A DNA stretch of 64,000 bases from Polytrichum commune (GCA_950295325.1 OX485805.1:53778758-53842757); one strand, 5' to 3'; shown: positions 11,138-22,617, counted from the first letter of the stretch. The notes: generated by a model not told the origin, from the sequence alone. Translations and numbers: made by a program.

Positions 11138-11155
11138 CCCCCCCGAGCCGCTACG

Positions 11156-11872
11156 TCATCCTATCACAAATTAGTACAACACAAAACATGACAATGCTAA
11201 CGATTGTCAACAACACAGCCCACCATGAGGGAATGTACCATAACGAAATACAGAAAAAAATATAATCGCAGTACTGGATATGCTTCTCCAAACAACATTT
11301 AAGCAAAAATTGAAATTGATCGCGTACAACCGGTACCAACTTGCGGTTGGTGGTCAAACGTAAGAGATTCATGTTGTCGTGGAAAAAAATTATAATGGTG
11401 CACAATTCTCATCCACTTACTTAAACCTAAAAACTTCCTTCTTAATGAAATCCCTAGAATTTGTATTTTTAAATACAATTCGACTTTAGTAATTATTCTT
11501 TTAGGTTGAACGGCGATTCCACATGCCAAACAATTCTTAGTGGCAATCCCTTGGCAATCATGTGCATCACATCCTTAAATGAATCCTAATGCCGGCCAAC
11601 TTGCCCCCAATAATTCAAATATGTAATTGATTAAGTGTTTTTTTTTAAAAAAATTAAAAAAATGTTTAACCAAAACACATGAAAAACGTTGTCTTATGCC
11701 AAGTACCTCTCACAACTTGATGTGGAGGAAAAGTGAACCAACCACAAGCTCATTGCAATCCCACGCCCTTTGTGTGTTCCCGGATACTCCCGTGATGCTT
11801 CATTTCATCCGAAACCCAAATACCTTAATTTCTTATAAGATACTTGAAGATGACGGTATTTGATTGTCTTCA

Positions 11873-11903
<31 letters not shown>

Positions 11904-12452
11904 CAACCTTGAAAAATATTTTTGCCAAAATTTGTCTTCCAGAAATCCAAGTAATTTAATCTAAAAATAAATAAATAAATGTAAGAAGGGACCTTTAAGA
12001 AATATGCAACATTTGTACGTATATGGTAGTTTCACTAGATTTTACAACATAAGTATTTTATGTTGACTTACGTTGGCACGAAAATGAACCAACAACAAGT
12101 GAACATACGAGCTTACTGATCATTTGATGGCAGACTTTAAAAAAAAATTACTTGCATTAGCTTTTATGACATATATTGCAAACATAGATGCTTACGAGTT
12201 ACATCTAGGGGATGAAAAGTCTTCAACGTTTTTATTGGTGAATGCTAGGGTTTTGCATTATACATATGATTGGGGTTGATTGTTATAAATATATATATTT
12301 TTATGTTTATGTTTATGACTACATATGAATGTATTTCTTTTATGTATACAATTTGTGACTTGTATTTTCATCATTGAAATTGTAAGTACATCAATTTATT
12401 TATCAATAAAAACTTGTTTATAGGGGGCTTTTAGAGTATGTTGTGAACATAT
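11156..12452. other. Anonymous AT-rich spacer
   Basis: Only short, unrecognised open readings are present. There is no domain, RNA gene or terminal repeat that I can support. AT microsatellite-like runs occur near 12285-12360. Confidence 0.4.
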
Positions 12453-13089
12453 GTGCTTGGGGGGGTCACTCCCTCTTGTGTTATATAACCACATGCATAT
12501 AAAGGATATTTTTATGGGGGCTATTTACCTCTGCATTTGGATTTTAGGGAACCCTTTGAGTAAACAAAAGAAACTTCACCAAATATTCAGCACCCTATAG
12601 GTAATTATGAAAGAAAACCTAGACTATTTCAAATGATGCTAAATTAATTATAAAATTTAGATTTACTCCTTCCGTACAAAGGCAAACTTAAGACTCCAAT
12701 ATGGCATGGCGTATATTCACGTTGCTATATATTGGTGAAAGAAGAGTGTACACATCATAACCCAATCATTTAATTTTCATCCATTTTGCATTCATTATAT
12801 GTGAATATACTCATTTTTGTTTTAAATCCCTTTATTATTTTTGTCATACTAATTTCTTTCTACCTCAAACCTAATGTGGGGGTTCCCCCTTATGCTAAAT
12901 TATATATAATCACATGTTTTTCAATTTAAGTAGGCTATGATAAATCCAAAGTTCCTATAATTTTTCTTGCCAATGAATTAAAAGCACCCTATAGTTGTTC
13001 TCACGTGGTTTCTACTTTTCGGCTTGTCACCCCCCCCCCTTTGAGCGCATGTGATTCTCGGTTTTCATGAAAGGTGCACACCCCAGGGT
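12453..13089. mobile_element. Degraded relative of the 5408-11147 transposon family
   Basis: The left end reads TTGGGGGGGTCACTCCCTC followed by GTATTTTTATGGGGGC-like sequence and CTATTTACCTC. This matches the complement of the right end of the 5408-11147 element (GGGGGCTATTTACCTCC). The right end (GCGCATGTGATTCTCGG, then GGTGCACACCCC) matches the ends at 49710 and 53661. It has no coding content. The flanking bases do not form a clear 8-bp duplication, so the borders are approximate. Confidence 0.5.
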
Positions 13090-14329
13090 CTTGATCACAA
13101 AAACTTATCATAGGTGTCTACACCTAAATACACCTAATCATCTGGCCTTTTTCAAATTTTCCAAACCATAATAATTTTGGTCAATGTTACTTTTCTTGAC
13201 CCATCCTATTATTGAGCTCATGGTATTATATGGATCAATGTTTTTTGCATGGATAAAAATTATCATGGGTCAAAACACACAACATCAATATTATATACCC
13301 AAATCAATATTTTATCTTATCTTATCATTTCATAATTGGATTTTTAAAAATGTATTAATCCACAAGCCACCCTATTTTTTAGCCCACGCATCCATATACA
13401 ATGGTGGTAGGTCAATGAGGGGCTCATGAGTATTGGCACGAACATACATACATACATATGACGGATACTCATGGGCATGGAGACATATGATTGGATGGAC
13501 GCATGGGGTTACGTTGACGAGGGATATTAATTCATACACACACGGGTGCAATAGGCTAGGACAACACATGTTCAAGCTAGTAAAGTACATTGAACCACAA
13601 TATTTTCTACCCTCACTAACTTTCAACCCAAAATAATCGGAGTTGTGAAAGGTGTACTTCAAGGTTCTTGGCTCGCCCTCAAAATTCATAATTTCTTAAA
13701 GTTGTTCTAGAAGTATGGACCAATGCCTCTAGCATAACTCTTTTGTCTCTATTGACTATGTGAGTCAATTAACGTGCCACTTTGAGGTACCAAAAGCAAG
13801 GGTCATTCCCTCCCTTTGAGCTTTTTGAGCTTTTTGAGCTACAAAATTTGAACAGATGCATTTGCAAGTATAAATACATACTATTTCATTTATGTTATAA
13901 CTTTGGCAAACAAAGTTTACCATGATGGATTGTGATGCCCCCACCTAGAAATAGGCAATTGAGAGGCATTCAACTCGAGCCCCCCCCCCCTCAAATTTCA
14001 ACTTTGCCTTATATTTATCCAGGTCAATATCCAATCATGTAATAATGGATTATGAAGTTTGTGGAACTGTAATGAAGGATTCCTTTCCACCAATATAAAA
14101 TTCCCTAATCTTTGTGGCCCCTATAAATAATTAAAAATGCATTGCATTGCATCATTGGGTCTTTTGGCATCACATAGGGATACCACCAATGTTGGATTCA
14201 CAGACGGAAAAACACTACATAATCAACCAACTTATGAGTTGTGAAACTCGTATAAAACGAGGGTATTGTTCACCTTTTGTTGAACATTTCTTACATTGCC
14301 TCGTTGAGTGAGTGGATTGTAGAATAACC
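13090..14329. other. Anonymous AT-rich spacer with homopolymer runs
   Basis: No gene or bounded repeat recognised. A C-run lies at about 13980-13990 and a short tandem TTTTTGAGC repeat near 13821-13842. Small readings here have no recognisable protein features. Confidence 0.35.
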
Positions 14330-15010
14330 ATCATGAAAGGCCAAAGTTGGTGCTCTTCTTGAATCATTCTTACATTCTTATTACATTATTTACATTTAAT
14401 CACACTTAAATAGTTTGAATGTTTATGAATACTTTGTGAAAGTAGAAGGTATTAGCGTAAAAAATATAAAATAAGTTACTCAAAATAAAACACTAACTTT
14501 AGTTTCATTTTAGAATGAGAAAAACCCTTTCAATGGTAAGTCACAAAAATCATAACCTCAGTCCACTCGGGCTGCACTGTTTCGGCCGGGTTGGTTATAT
14601 TTTGGGTTCTCTTTGCAATTGAATTTTCAATTTGTGCCAAAAAAAAAAGAGAAAAAAATCATAACCTCAGTGCTAATGAGGGTTTTGTAGTATTTTTGAC
14701 TTCCAAGTACATTACATACTTTATTGACGGTTTCACTTCCAAAATGAAATCTCAATCATTTTTTTAATTTACTTATTGGAAATGTATATATATATATAGG
14801 ACCTTGAAGATGAAGTGCACTCAAGATGGGTTATATGGACAAGCGGCATTCAAGAATGCAAGGGTAATTTTATATTTCGAAGTCGGGCGGAGGGGACAGC
14901 AGTATTCGGTCAGGATCTGAAAATTTTAGATTTGTTTTTTTGGGCTGCCCGGAGTCGCCGGATCGCGGGCCCCGGCCCCAATCCAGCTCCCCTGAAAGGT
15001 CGTAGGGGAG
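14330..15010 (+). repeat. Dispersed repeat shared with 33998-34560 (opposite strand)
   Basis: Segments such as TGACTTCCAAGTACATTACA, then TTTATTGACGGTTTCACTT, and TTTCGAAGTCGGGCGGAGG recur as reverse complement in 34560-33998, in the same relative order over about 600 bp. The second location lies just inside a CACTA-like terminal repeat, so this copy is probably a fragment of the same transposon family. Its own termini were not found. Confidence 0.55.
14562..14653 (+). mobile_element. Short A-tailed retroposon (92 bp) with 17-bp TSD
   Basis: A 92-bp insert ends in a long A run interrupted by G. It is flanked by an identical 17-bp repeat AAAAATCATAACCTCAG (14545-14561 and 14654-14670). The homologous locus near 34330-34300 lacks it. 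An A tail and a long target-site duplication are the marks of LINE-driven retroposition of a short RNA or a 5'-truncated LINE/SINE. The source RNA is not recognised. Confidence 0.7.
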
Positions 15011-15724
15011 GTTCAGCGACCGCCGATGTAAGCAGCCCCTGAAGTGGATGCAGCAAGATGACAAATTTCAAATTGCATAAAAACAACCGAACTTAGACAT
15101 AGAGAATCACAGTACTCAAATGTGCTGCAGATTGTATTCGCTTGTGGGACCCTATGCTTGGACTTGCAATGCCGCGTACAACCCAAAAATTTGAATTCAA
15201 GGCAGAAAAAGAATCTGATTCCCAAGCATGGTGACCGTAATAATGCAATCCGCATATGTAAAAGGACAGATCAAATGCAATGTCCAATCATGCCACAAAT
15301 ATAGGAGGGAGTATGGTCAACTACCAACGTTCATGGCTACCAATGTGGCAGTTTTATTCTTTGAATTGAAGAGAGGAGCCCCTTTCCTGGCCCCACAGTA
15401 AATTGCTGATGCACAAATGGTGACAATTTGCCTTTCCACAGGTCTACCTAGCTACGCCAGGCACCTGAAGTGCCAGCTCTAATTCCGCTGCTCTACTCGA
15501 GGCTCAAAAGAGCGGGTGGGTCTGACTCTCTAAGATGGACATCGCAGTTTTCAATCCCACCAAATCAATAAATCAATAAATCTGTGATTAGTAGAAATCC
15601 TCCAATTCTTGTGGTTGGGAGTGCAACCGAAGCATCGAATGAAATATAAACAGATTTGTAATCTACAGTAGGCAAGAACTTCATACTTCGCAGCTCGGTT
15701 TTCGACATAAATCGGACTAACGAC
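15011..15724. other. 3' flank of XTH A
   Basis: Likely holds the 3' untranslated region of gene A (nearest ~150-200 bp) and then anonymous sequence. No AATAAA signal is seen on the minus strand close to the stop; plants often use variants. Confidence 0.35.
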
Positions 15725-16127
15725 CTACAAAATGTTGTAATTGCATTCCACCGGCATGGTTGGATAGCGTGCTGTGTCGTCGCAGTAATTGTAATGAACC
15801 CAATTGCTCTTCACCCAGTTCAGGCTATAGGCCGTGCTCTGGTTGACTGTCTGGTAGTTTGCACCCGGGGTAGCATACGAGCTGCTCTGGCAAGTCTGCA
15901 CCGTGCTGCTTCCGCTTACAAGGCATCCATCCAAGGTCCAGTCTCTGTAGGTGGCAATAAAAGGAGCGTCGTTCCAGTTGATTTTCACACGCCCGCCTTG
16001 CGTCGCCCAGGCGCTTCCATCCCAGACACTGCCGTACATTCCCATGGCCTGCTGATTTGGGTATGGGAGGCCCGTGCTGGCTTGGATATTCTTGAATGTG
16101 CGGATGGGTGTGTTGTCCACGTAAAAT
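15725..16127 (-). other. XTH: XTH A exon 4 (C-terminal)
   Basis: A 403-bp exon after acceptor GCCAG, coding [11 protein letters not shown] through to the stop TAG at 15727-15725. It contains the XET C-terminal domain with its paired cysteines. Confidence 0.88.
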
Positions 16128-17775
16128 CTGGCATATTACAGAGTGAACATGAAATGAGCCCGTCAGATACTTGATTACTTTGGCATGATGAATAGTTAGA
16201 AGCATCGAATTGATCACTAGGGAGGACTTACAGATTCGTAGTCAAAACCTCATAAAATGAACTCTAGTATAAGAAGAGTTTCGAGAGTTTGGACCAGGGG
16301 TTTCGACTATTTACCTTCCAGTGATGATTTGGTGATCAATTAATACAAACATGTGCTAAGATACTCAAAGAGTAGGAGCATTGAAATAACAGGGTGTGTT
16401 ATGACAACTCACATTATGATATCCTGGTTCCACTGGAAGTGATAGGTATGAAAATCAGCAGTTGGGTCGAACCAGAGGTAAATCTGCTGCTCCCTGCCAC
16501 CAGTGCCGTTGGAGAAAATGTTGGTATGGAGGAGGTAAGGTGACCCAGATGAGTTCCCAAGGCACTCGAAGTCAAACTCGTCGTGATTGTTCCCCCCGGA
16601 AGATAGCTGCACACAAACGCACATAAATGGTACATTCAAGATTCATTGATTGTTTGAAGATATCATACTTTTGCAGTACCTCGCTTTGAAAATCCACATT
16701 TTGATATTCTATATACGATAACATCTGAGTAAAAACATCAAAATTGACTTACGTAGAAAGTTGTCACCGTCCCAGCGCTATCGTTAGGGATCAACTTCAT
16801 CCTCATCCCATAGCTGCCGAATAAGTAAGTGTTCTTGGATCCAAATGCAGCAGCTGCAGATCGTGCATAGACAATGCAACGTAAATAACGTGCTTTGACA
16901 GAAGATTGCACACGCTATTTATATGTAATCCATAACATAACAGGCACAGAGTTAATACCAATCGCACGAGCAATCGCACATATCAATCTGTCACTTGTTC
17001 GTAATTGTATGGGGGGAGAATAATAACAATAATTGTCGTTTGAGACGGTTTACTCAAGCTCTTTGGTAGTGATGTGATAACAACGTACACCTGGCTTTCT
17101 GACTCAGGTAAGCTTAAAAAATCCAACCCTCTGAGGCTTACGAAACCTCAACAAACTGAAGTTCTGGGGATCACATTAGGAACAGATTACACATTGCAAC
17201 TTTGCAACAGAATCATGGCGAGTGAAATCCACATCCCTGAAAACCAGAATGCGTTTCTAGAATGTTTAAATGTATTGTCTAAACTATTGGAAGAAAGCTT
17301 ATCCCTAGTCTTGGCCAACTAGAATTCTGAAACCCCTAATAATGCATCCATCATGGTTTGCCCTTCTGCAGCTAGCTGTACACAATGCCCTCGACCTTGT
17401 TGGATCCAGAATTGGTCCGACTAATATGTCGATGATCGCATGACAAATGAAGACAATAATCTCATCACTGAAATCGATTACAAGTAGGAAGTGAATGATA
17501 TCAAAAACTGGTCGTAGCGCTCAACATCCTTATTTTTTACATCCGATTGACCACTCTAAGAACCTCTGATATACCCAGCAGACCTTAGACTTACCAGATA
17601 ACTGATCTAGCTGCAGTTGCACTTGCAATCCATCGGACGAAGGCTTCACATTGTTGGAACTCACGAACGAATTGAACAAACTGCTGAACGTAGACTGCGC
17701 ATGGCCGCCGCCCAACAGGCTCAAACAAGACAACAACACGGCCAAACCACCCAACCCAAAACAATGAGACCTCAT
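15725..17775 (-). CDS. XTH: Xyloglucan endotransglucosylase/hydrolase, gene A
   Basis: Secreted GH16 enzyme that cuts xyloglucan and rejoins it to another chain, remodelling the cell wall. Four exons on the minus strand: 17775-17595, 16853-16753, 16606-16413, 16127-15725 (879 bp, 292 residues, usual XTH size). All introns are GT-AG. The start is the second ATG of the open reading because it gives a good signal peptide ([15 protein letters not shown]..., cleavage likely after GHA at residue 26). Exon 3 carries the catalytic motif DEFDFECLG (residues 103-111), with both glutamates and the helper Asp kept. The usual Phe before LGN is Cys. The adjacent N112-S-S is the conserved N-glycosylation site. 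Exon 4 has [10 protein letters not shown] and a cysteine-bearing XET C-terminal region ending VECNYNIL. The reading is intact. It is a paralogue of gene B at 45152-47044. Confidence 0.93.
16413..16606 (-). other. XTH: XTH A exon 3 (catalytic)
   Basis: A 194-bp exon starting [20 protein letters not shown] and running to WNQDII. The acceptor is GTGCAG and the donor GTGAG. It holds the GH16 nucleophile and acid/base glutamates. Confidence 0.9.
16753..16853 (-). other. XTH: XTH A exon 2
   Basis: A 101-bp exon between TCTGCAG and GTAAGT, reading [20 protein letters not shown]... to the FY before the donor. Length and phase are identical in gene B. Confidence 0.88.
17595..17775 (-). other. XTH: XTH A exon 1 (signal peptide)
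   Basis: Codes residues 1-60 plus the first base of codon 61. The donor GTAAG (17594-17590) gives a phase-1 intron of 741 bp. It contains the signal peptide and the mature N-terminus beginning [11 protein letters not shown]. Confidence 0.85.
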
Positions 17776-17979
17776 GATTATGGTTAAAACGACGATCTGT
17801 ATCAGACTTTCAGATTCCCACAAACGTCCACCAGGAAGATAATCAACCCACTAGGATCTAGCTAGGCCAAGATGGTTATGTAAGCCTGATCATCAGATGG
17901 TGATCACTGGACACCGATTAAGTTACAGCCTGATGATCAGACTGCGGTGGTGGTTGTGTGAGATTGTGTCTGCTCTTTG

Positions 17980-17995
17980 TGGTTCATATAGAATT
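17980..17995 (-). promoter_or_regulatory. Possible TATA box of XTH A
   Basis: The minus strand reads TTCTATATGAAC about 210 bp upstream of the start codon, a TATA-like match that would leave a 5' leader of about 180 bases. No other core element supports it. Confidence 0.3.
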
Positions 17996-18229
17996 GATGA
18001 GTCTTAGCTGGAGATGACTAGAACTGATGATCATAAGTTACTTATTTTGTAGATCTGGATGACGGTGCGTGCGTGTGCTAGAGGAGACTAGCGTAGGTGC
18101 CGGGGTGATCGGAAGCAGGTCGTGGGAATGTACACTAACTAGCGCCATTTCCAACGCGGACTCTCTGCAAGAGGAGCGGCCATGAACTCCCACTCAATCC
18201 TCCGGGGAAGACTTTCTTTACCTTCCTTG

Positions 18230-18960
18230 TAACTTCCAACAATGGTGGACTTACTATACTAGGTATGAAATTTGGTACACTAAATTGCTTACTGCTTTTT
18301 AGTTGCAACCTGCTTAGAGTCAAACATGGCTAGTCTATTACGTACCATGGTCGTGATAATTAAAATAAAATGGACTTTCGCAATTCTCCTGTTGACGTGA
18401 TTAAGGGCCCGTCCTTTCTAGAGTTTAATTTGTCATATGGGTTTATCTTATTTGAGTCTGTTTCTAGAAATGTTATCTACCCATAGATAGTAGGGCTCTA
18501 GTTGTTTATGTGTCGACTTGGAATTCTTAGCACCATCAATGAGAAGTCTTGTTTTGAGATCATCATGCACAACAATCCTAAATGCTAGAAACAATGCAAA
18601 GGAGCTTTGTTTTGGGCTCTAAGTATGTAAGTTAGAGGCGCCTACAATGGCATCACAAAGTTCCAAAAGGTGGTATATAGCTTCCAACAATGGTCGAGTA
18701 TAGGTAGTTGGTGGACTAATTGGTCACCGCTCTTTAGGTTGGAACCTAGAGGCAAAGATGATGCTAGCTAGCCTACCATGTCGATATTACATGTTGGCTT
18801 CTACTTCCTAAGGCCATCAATGAGGGGTTTTCATTTCAACATCATCAGGTACAACGTTCCTACATGTTAGAAATTATGCAAGGACCTTTCATTTGGGACT
18901 ATGTAGAGGTGCCTATACTTGCATCCTAAAGTTCCAAAGGGTGATGCATATGTAGATATT
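18230..18960. repeat. Diverged direct duplication upstream of XTH A
   Basis: Two diverged copies of one unit. CTTCCAACAATGG recurs at about 18234 and 18688. CATCAATGAG followed by a TGCTAGAAA/TGTTAGAAA block recurs at about 18535-18618 and 18816-18900. Another fragment of the same repeat (CACCATCAATGAGGGGTCTA) lies at about 21349, so the unit is also dispersed. Confidence 0.55.
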
Positions 18961-20053
18961 GCATATATGCACACTAATATCTGCAATTAGGTTGCCTCTT
19001 AACCCATGCAATTTACCTTGTGTCAAAATCATATTTCAATAACTTATAACTTTGTTTATTCAACCATATATCAACCACAATATATAAATAATTCCTATAA
19101 TTTGATATTGTGGTAGTAAGTACTCGAAATAGTGTGGAACGTCAATAAATTAGCATGGGATAACCTAATTGCAAAAATGAATGTAGATTTTATACCGGGT
19201 GGTGTAATATATAATAAGTATTTTGATAATAAAAAATTGATCTTGTGTAACCATTCTTTTTTGTAGGTATATAATGTGACACATAACATGAGGAAACTGG
19301 ATATTCATGTAATCGATATGACACAATTTGACATTAGGATGTTAATTCAACATCTTATATGCTTGTGGATGACAACTAATCAATTTACTCTAGATGTTTG
19401 TGGTGGGATGCTTTCACCACTTGAGGCCTTTAGCAGGTTGTTGGTTTTAAAATGGTAGCTACACTACAAGAAGACTGATGCACTTTTAGTTCACAAAAAC
19501 AACTGGCAATGTATGTGAATGAAATATGATATATAAAAGTCATGGGTTTTATTGTGATGCAAAGTGGTTACATAGGCAAAATTAAGTGTTGATGACTATT
19601 CAAAGTCAAAACCACTAGCTTCCTTAAACCAATCCCTAGGCCTTATGTATGATGACCTTGCACATGATGAGGACCCCACCTTCATTGCCTAGAACTGTCC
19701 CCCCCCTGGTGAATAGAATACCTAGAATAAGCACTAACAAAACACCCTAAACCCACCTTGAACCAACCCGAGATAGAGTGGAGGCAATTTAGTTACCTAC
19801 CCTATATGAAGGTAGTGAAGGCCAGTATGAGATGGTGTCACTAATGACACCTAAAATTATCAATCTATGGGCCTAGACACTCCTACACCATGAGGAACAG
19901 TTCAAGATAATAGAGTGTTGACAATTGAAAGGCATTTATAGGTATCGGTCTTGGGTGGGGTGTTGATTTTAGCACCCCCTACCTTACTAGTTGTTCACTA
20001 CAAGATTTGCACCATGTTGATGTATGGATTTGGAAGGCGCCTTAAAATCTGCC
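18961..20053. other. Anonymous spacer
   Basis: AT-rich, with no supported gene. CACTACAAG, the canonical CACTA-transposon terminus, occurs at 19462 and 19996, but no matching opposite ends or duplications were found. Confidence 0.35.
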
Positions 20054-20056
20054 TTA

Positions 20057-20589
20057 GGGCCGCTTTACACCTAGAGGCCGGGCCAATTTCCCTTGAGGCC
20101 GATTGCACAAAATTTTAGCCTTTTTTGGGTTGGAGGCCGGCCTCTACTACACATTATAATAAGATTATACCGGGGGCCAATTTTCCCATATGTAAAGGCC
20201 CTCGGGCCAAGAAGCCAAGCTGATTCAAAAAAATTAGCCTAATCCAACGGATGTAGCATAATCTAAGATAGAGCCTTTAGATTCCACATAATCCAATGGA
20301 TCTAGTTCACTTTAAAAAATTATACTTTATTTAAGAAGATTTTTTTAGTGGAATATGACATTGGCCTCTAGGCCAAGAATTGGCCTTCCATTTTGGGTGC
20401 ACCCAATTCAACGAGCTCGGGCCGTGTCATAACATACATTCTTTAATTTTAAAAATCATACCACCAAATCGGCCCGGCCTCTAGATGTAAAGGGGTTGGG
20501 GCCGATTTGAGCCTTTTGACCAATCACAAATGAGGATTTCAAGCCTCTTACACAACGAATTGGCCCGGCCTCTAAGTGTAAAGCGGCCC
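20057..20589. mobile_element. Non-autonomous PIF/Harbinger element (533 bp)
   Basis: The ends are GGGCCGCTTTACACCTAGAG and its complement, flanked by TTA (20054-20056 and 20590-20592), the classic Harbinger duplication. Its left ~180 bp match the right end of the Harbinger at 34690-38073, and its right ~300 bp match that element's left end. It is thus an internal-deletion derivative of that family, likely mobilised by its transposase. Confidence 0.9.
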
Positions 20590-20611
20590 TTAGTTACACC
20601 TTTGTCAAGTG

Positions 20612-20999
20612 CTACACCAAATATGATATGTAGTGTCATATTGTATGTTAGTTTATATCACTATGGCAGTTGTTCATATGATACTTCTTATGAATATTTG
20701 AACAAATTTTTGTCATGGATGATGGATGAGTTCATCCATTTGCTAAACCCTACCTTCTCTTGTTTGCAACTTGTGATGAAAATTAATATTGTCATGGTTG
20801 ACTGAATTTGGGATGAGAATCCACCTGGTAAGTGACAACAATTGCAACACTGTAGATATATAATCCCCAAAAATATTTACAACGAATGACAAATAATGTT
20901 GTGTTAATATTTAGTGTTGGTGACACTATACTACAATTTACATTTAGTATTGAGCAAGACAATTAGAGTTGGGGACACTAAATAACATATTTAATGTCC
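20612..20999 (+). mobile_element. MITE of the CTACACTAAATAT family, copy 1
   Basis: It begins CTACACCAAATATGATATG and TAGTGTCATATT, and ends GACACTAAATAACATATTTA. Internal landmarks are TTTGTCATGGATGATGGATG, the TGACAACAATTGCAACACTG block and ATTTAGTGTTGGTGACACTA. These landmarks recur in copies at 39687, 52492 and 57149. No protein is encoded. The terminal bases have drifted and no clean duplication is seen. Confidence 0.65.
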
Positions 21000-21521
21000 T
21001 AATAAGTGTTTGACAAGGTATGTATGTAGCCATTTTGGTCTAGGCTCTGGCTCTTGTTGACACATCCAAGGACCAACATAACACCAAATACGAGTTTAGA
21101 AATAGTGTCACTTGATTAAGAAGTTTAGTTTAAACATGCCTCCTATAGATTTTTAATTTATTCATCCCAACTTAATCTCATTAAACTAATATGGGATCTC
21201 GGATACTAGTCCAGGTCGTATTGGCTAATAAAAGGAAACTCCAAACTATAAGAGGTTTCCAACATTTTCATCTTCAACGTACTTAAGTGGCACAAATTCT
21301 TGGCACATTGAATTTACAACACATCAAACATTGACTTATTCATGGCACCATCAATGAGGGGTCTACGTTTGAAGATCACGGTGTATAACTTCCGTAGATG
21401 TTAGAGAATAGTGAGTCTACAGCCTTTGTGTTAAGGACAGAGCTATATTAATTTGATGTTTAGTGTCACTTAGTGTTTGAAATTATGCAATGCAATGACA
21501 TCATTGAAAAAGCATTTGGTT
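21000..21521. other. Anonymous spacer with repeat fragments
   Basis: It contains a fragment of the 18230-18960 repeat (about 21345-21460) and a stretch, TTTAGTGTCACTTAGTGTTTG (about 21458), like the subterminal part of the CTACACTAAATAT MITE. No gene. Confidence 0.35.
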
Positions 21522-21675
21522 GGGGACCCGGTCACATATGACTTCACACTACACTTGAGGGTCCATGACCAAACTACATGATTTTGGAGGGGTGTTGGGA
21601 TGGCCTTTGGACACTTTCTTTTGGGCTCTCACAATTTCATGGTCACGGCTCTAGGCTCATGTGTGAAGTGACCCT
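21522..21675. mobile_element. Short MITE, GGGCC-end family with CTTCACAC ends
   Basis: It starts GGGACCCGGTCACATATGAC and ends GTGTGAAGTGACCCT. It is the reverse complement of the left part (40957-41110) of the larger element at 40957-41449. It is non-coding and the duplication is not clear. Confidence 0.5.
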
Positions 21676-21689
21676 AACTTCAGATCTGC

Positions 21690-21795
21690 CTGTATGTTTG
21701 AACTTCGTGCAGATGTTATATATAGAGCCAAATGAATGTTTGACTTCGTACAGATGTTATATATATATAGAGCCAAATTAATGTTTGAACTTTGA
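21690..21795. repeat. Tandem repeat, about 43 bp x 2.4
   Basis: Units beginning TGTTTGAACTTCGTGCAGAT, TGTTTGACTTCGTACAGATG and TGTTTGAACTTTG follow one another. Each complete unit ends with a TATATA run and AGAGCCAAAT. The TA run varies in length between units. Confidence 0.65.
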
Positions 21796-21999
21796 GTCAC
21801 ACCAGCGGCCAGCCACAAAAAACTCCGTGTTTATATTTAACATCTGTAAAGGACTGTTGGACAGAATGGTTTTAATTAGATGTCAAGGTTCAAACTATAT
21901 ATGTTAATCAGTATTAAATACTCATTTAACATCCAACAAGGAACTTTTCAAAGGCCACAAGATAAACTTCTTGAATCAATGAATGGGGAGACCTGATCA

Positions 22000-22603
22000 C
22001 TACAATCGATATTGTATTTAGTGTCACTTACTATTTGGAACTATGCAATGTAATACTGTACATCTCATTTTTTTGCCAACAGAGATCAAATCGGTTGTTG
22101 GAACATCATAGGGCCGGTTCACACTATGGCCAAACTTCGAGAGGAGAAGCATTTGGACCAATGAAAATGCAGAAATGTCCAAAGTCCGTCCTCTCGGCCT
22201 TCACACTAGAGGCCGAAGTCCAAAGGATGTCGCCTCCAAAAGAGCCTAGGTGGCAACACTTTTAGGAAGTTATGGCGCCAAGAGTTCGGCCTGTCGAGCA
22301 AAGTTTGGGTCGAGCAAAATGCTCGAACCAAACTTCCGTCGAGAGGCTGAACTTTTTTTCATTAAAATATTCAAAATATGACAAGTGGATTATTTTAATA
22401 TACTTTTTCAGCCCAAAGTCTTCTCCTCTCGACATAGTTTGGTCCAGAAAAGTGACACTTCTCCTCTCGACTTGGGCATAGTGTGAACCGGCCCATAGAA
22501 CATTAACATCTTTGCTTGGTACAAAATTATATTTATAGTAGCAAATTATCATTGTGTATCTCCAAATTATAGTAAATGATATTGAATGCATTATTTAGTG
22601 TGG
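22000..22603 (+). mobile_element. MITE of the CTACACTAAATAT superfamily, with nested element
   Basis: The left end is CTACAATCGATATTGTATTT then AGTGTCACTTA. The right end is GCATTATTTAGTGTGGTTAC. The subterminal TTTGGAACTATGCAATGTAA block matches the element at 27140-27577. A second element (22111-22494) is inserted inside. Confidence 0.55.
22111..22494. mobile_element. MITE with GGGCCGGTTCACACTATG ends (384 bp)
   Basis: Inverted ends of about 40 bp start GGGCCGGTTCACACTATG and share CGAGAGGAGAAG. They are flanked by ATA on both sides (22108-22110, 22495-22497). The GGGCC start and 3-bp duplication resemble PIF/Harbinger MITEs. The inside is itself partly palindromic and non-coding. Confidence 0.7.
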
Positions 22604-22617
22604 TTACATATGAATTG

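Larger units (their letters stand above)
5408..11147 (+). mobile_element. 5.7-kb DNA transposon of uncertain superfamily (17-bp TIR, 8-bp TSD)
   Basis: The ends are a perfect 17-bp inverted repeat, CTCGGGGGGGACACTTC (5408-5424, and its complement ending at 11147). They are flanked by the 8-bp direct repeat ccgctacg (5400-5407 and 11148-11155). Inside each end lies a second inverted motif ACGTGCGRCGG (about 5442-5452 and 11098-11108). The element holds one long plus-strand transposase reading (5948-10465) with no introns apparent. An 8-bp duplication is typical of hAT and P-type elements. The transposase lacks the usual plant hAT dimerisation signature, so I leave the superfamily open. Two frameshifts and two stops make this copy non-autonomous. 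Confidence 0.88.
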
